In this document: piece by piece, positions 63,086 to 64,000 of the stretch
Layout: every line of letters starts with the position of its first letter
Numbering within the stretch: the stretch's first letter is position 1
NCBI RefSeq assembly: GCF_036417845.1
Contig: NC_089979.1
Span: 49,918,775-49,982,774, forward strand
From: Apteryx mantelli
Lineage: Eukaryota > Chordata > Aves > Apterygiformes > Apterygidae
Reading direction: 5' to 3'
Length of the DNA stretch: 64,000 nucleotides
Made by a program: the position numbers and the translations under genes
The notes under the pieces: generated by a model
What the model was told of the DNA's origin: nothing
The model's database searches: none
The model's input: only the letters and a program-made list of their open reading frames with translations

Positions 63086-63540
63086 TACTCAGAGTACTCT
63101 GAGTTTTGGGCACCGAACTTCAAGAAGGAGGTAGATACCCCCACTGGTAACAGTCCACAGGAGAGACACAGGAACGATCAGGGGCTTAGAAAACTTGATG
63201 CAGGAAAGACCAACCTGATAGCTGACTGGCCTAATGCTTAGGCTACAGAAGAGAGGTCTGGAAGGGGACGTTCTGACAGATAAGTAAATGAGTGTTGTCT
63301 ATGGTGGACAGGATAAGAAATAATGGATTGCAATAAGAAAATTTATATGAAATACTAGGGAAAAAAATGGAGGATAAGGAACGTATTGTCTCAAGAGTTT
63401 TTCAGGTAGACATCCTTGGAGATCTCCAAGAACAAGTTAGAGAAAGATCTGTCAGAAATGACAGATGCTGTCTTGGATAGAGGGATGGACCAGGTGACCT
63501 TTTGAGCTCCTTTCCAGCTCTATGTCTGTCTGTTCCATGG
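63086..63540 (+). mobile_element. Ancient CR1 remnant, plus orientation
   Basis: Text of the CR1 ORF2 C-terminus and 3' end is recognisable in order: 'gagttttgggcaccgaactt', 'aacagtccacaggagagac', 'aacgatcaggggcttagaa', 'gaacaagttagagaaagatc', 'atggaccaggtgacctttt' and 'agctcctttccagctctatg'. The last block is the old form of the CR1 3' tail. An internal deletion has shortened the copy. Confidence 0.8.
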
Positions 63541-64000
63541 TCTTGATTGAAAACCACATGTCAGGTTTTCAGGGTTTTTCTAGACATTGAAGTTGGCCAG
63601 TAAGCTGATATGTAGAGGGAATCCAAATGTGTAGAAAAAAGATGGGTAGAAGAAATGTGGGTGCCTCCAGACAGACTAAATGGATTGTCTGAATTCTTAA
63701 TGGGGGAGACTCCAGGGAGCCACTCTCTGATTAAATTAAGGATCTGTACGTGTGCTGGAGAGTTGTACGGAAAAAGATTATATGGGGGACTTGATATATC
63801 CGCCATGTTGTTTTTGCCTGCACTAGCTTTACCTGTGTTGAATAAACAAAGAAAGTGCTCTAAAAGTATTGCTCCAAGATTGAATAATAAGTAAAACATT
63901 TCTTCTTTTGTTAGTAGCTTGTGTCCTTGCTTATTGAGTCTCAGGCTGAGCAGCCAAAGGGAATGTTTGAGACATAAATGCCAGAGGGGACTGCTATCGC
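63541..64000. other. Intergenic end of window
   Basis: Nothing coding or repetitive was recognised; open frames of 79-112 codons on both strands overlap and have no domain. Confidence 0.5.

Noticed and set aside
1..64000. CRISPR arrays, tRNA or rRNA genes, bacterial or viral gene clusters, endogenous retrovirus LTR pairs
   Set aside because: None was seen on either strand; the window is ordinary vertebrate nuclear DNA.

Overview
The window is nuclear DNA from a bird. It carries CR1 retrotransposons with the ATTCTGTG-type octamer 3' end, very old CR1 and MIR-like fossils, compact introns, and the gene order CHST9 then AQP4 on one strand, which is the order known in amniotes (CHST9 - AQP4 - KCTD1). 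I cannot name the species.

Layout. 1-12648 is inferred to be CHST9 intron, interrupted at 6901-9040 by a large CR1 in minus orientation. 12649-13746 is the terminal coding exon of CHST9, a Golgi GalNAc-4-O-sulfotransferase, followed by a short 3'UTR with AATAAA at 14152. 14161-30850 is intergenic, with an MIR fossil (18.8 kb), an old CR1 (24.7-25.6 kb) and a pair of unnamed homologous repeats (25.92 and 27.72 kb). 30851-31560 is a CpG island with the AQP4 promoter and first exon. AQP4, the astrocyte water channel, is complete in five coding exons (31086-31117, 35333-35747, 36606-36770, 37134-37214, 39830-40108), giving 323 residues, the same length as human AQP4. From 40.2 kb to the end I find 3' flank and gene-poor DNA with a 50-bp minisatellite, microsatellites, one younger 5'-truncated CR1 (52.6-53.6 kb) and several ancient CR1 remnants.

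The most interesting signals are in the translation of AQP4. The stop codon sits in the UGA-CUA-G readthrough context and is followed by 28 open codons before TAA, matching the length of the mammalian AQP4ex extension. A 41-codon out-of-frame upstream ORF covers the M1 start and would end on a TAA formed exactly at the exon 0/1 junction, 31 nt before the M23 start. Together these suggest that the four protein forms (M1, M23, and each with the extension) could come from one mRNA. I found no sign of a new multigene system; most of the window is ordinary avian non-coding DNA.
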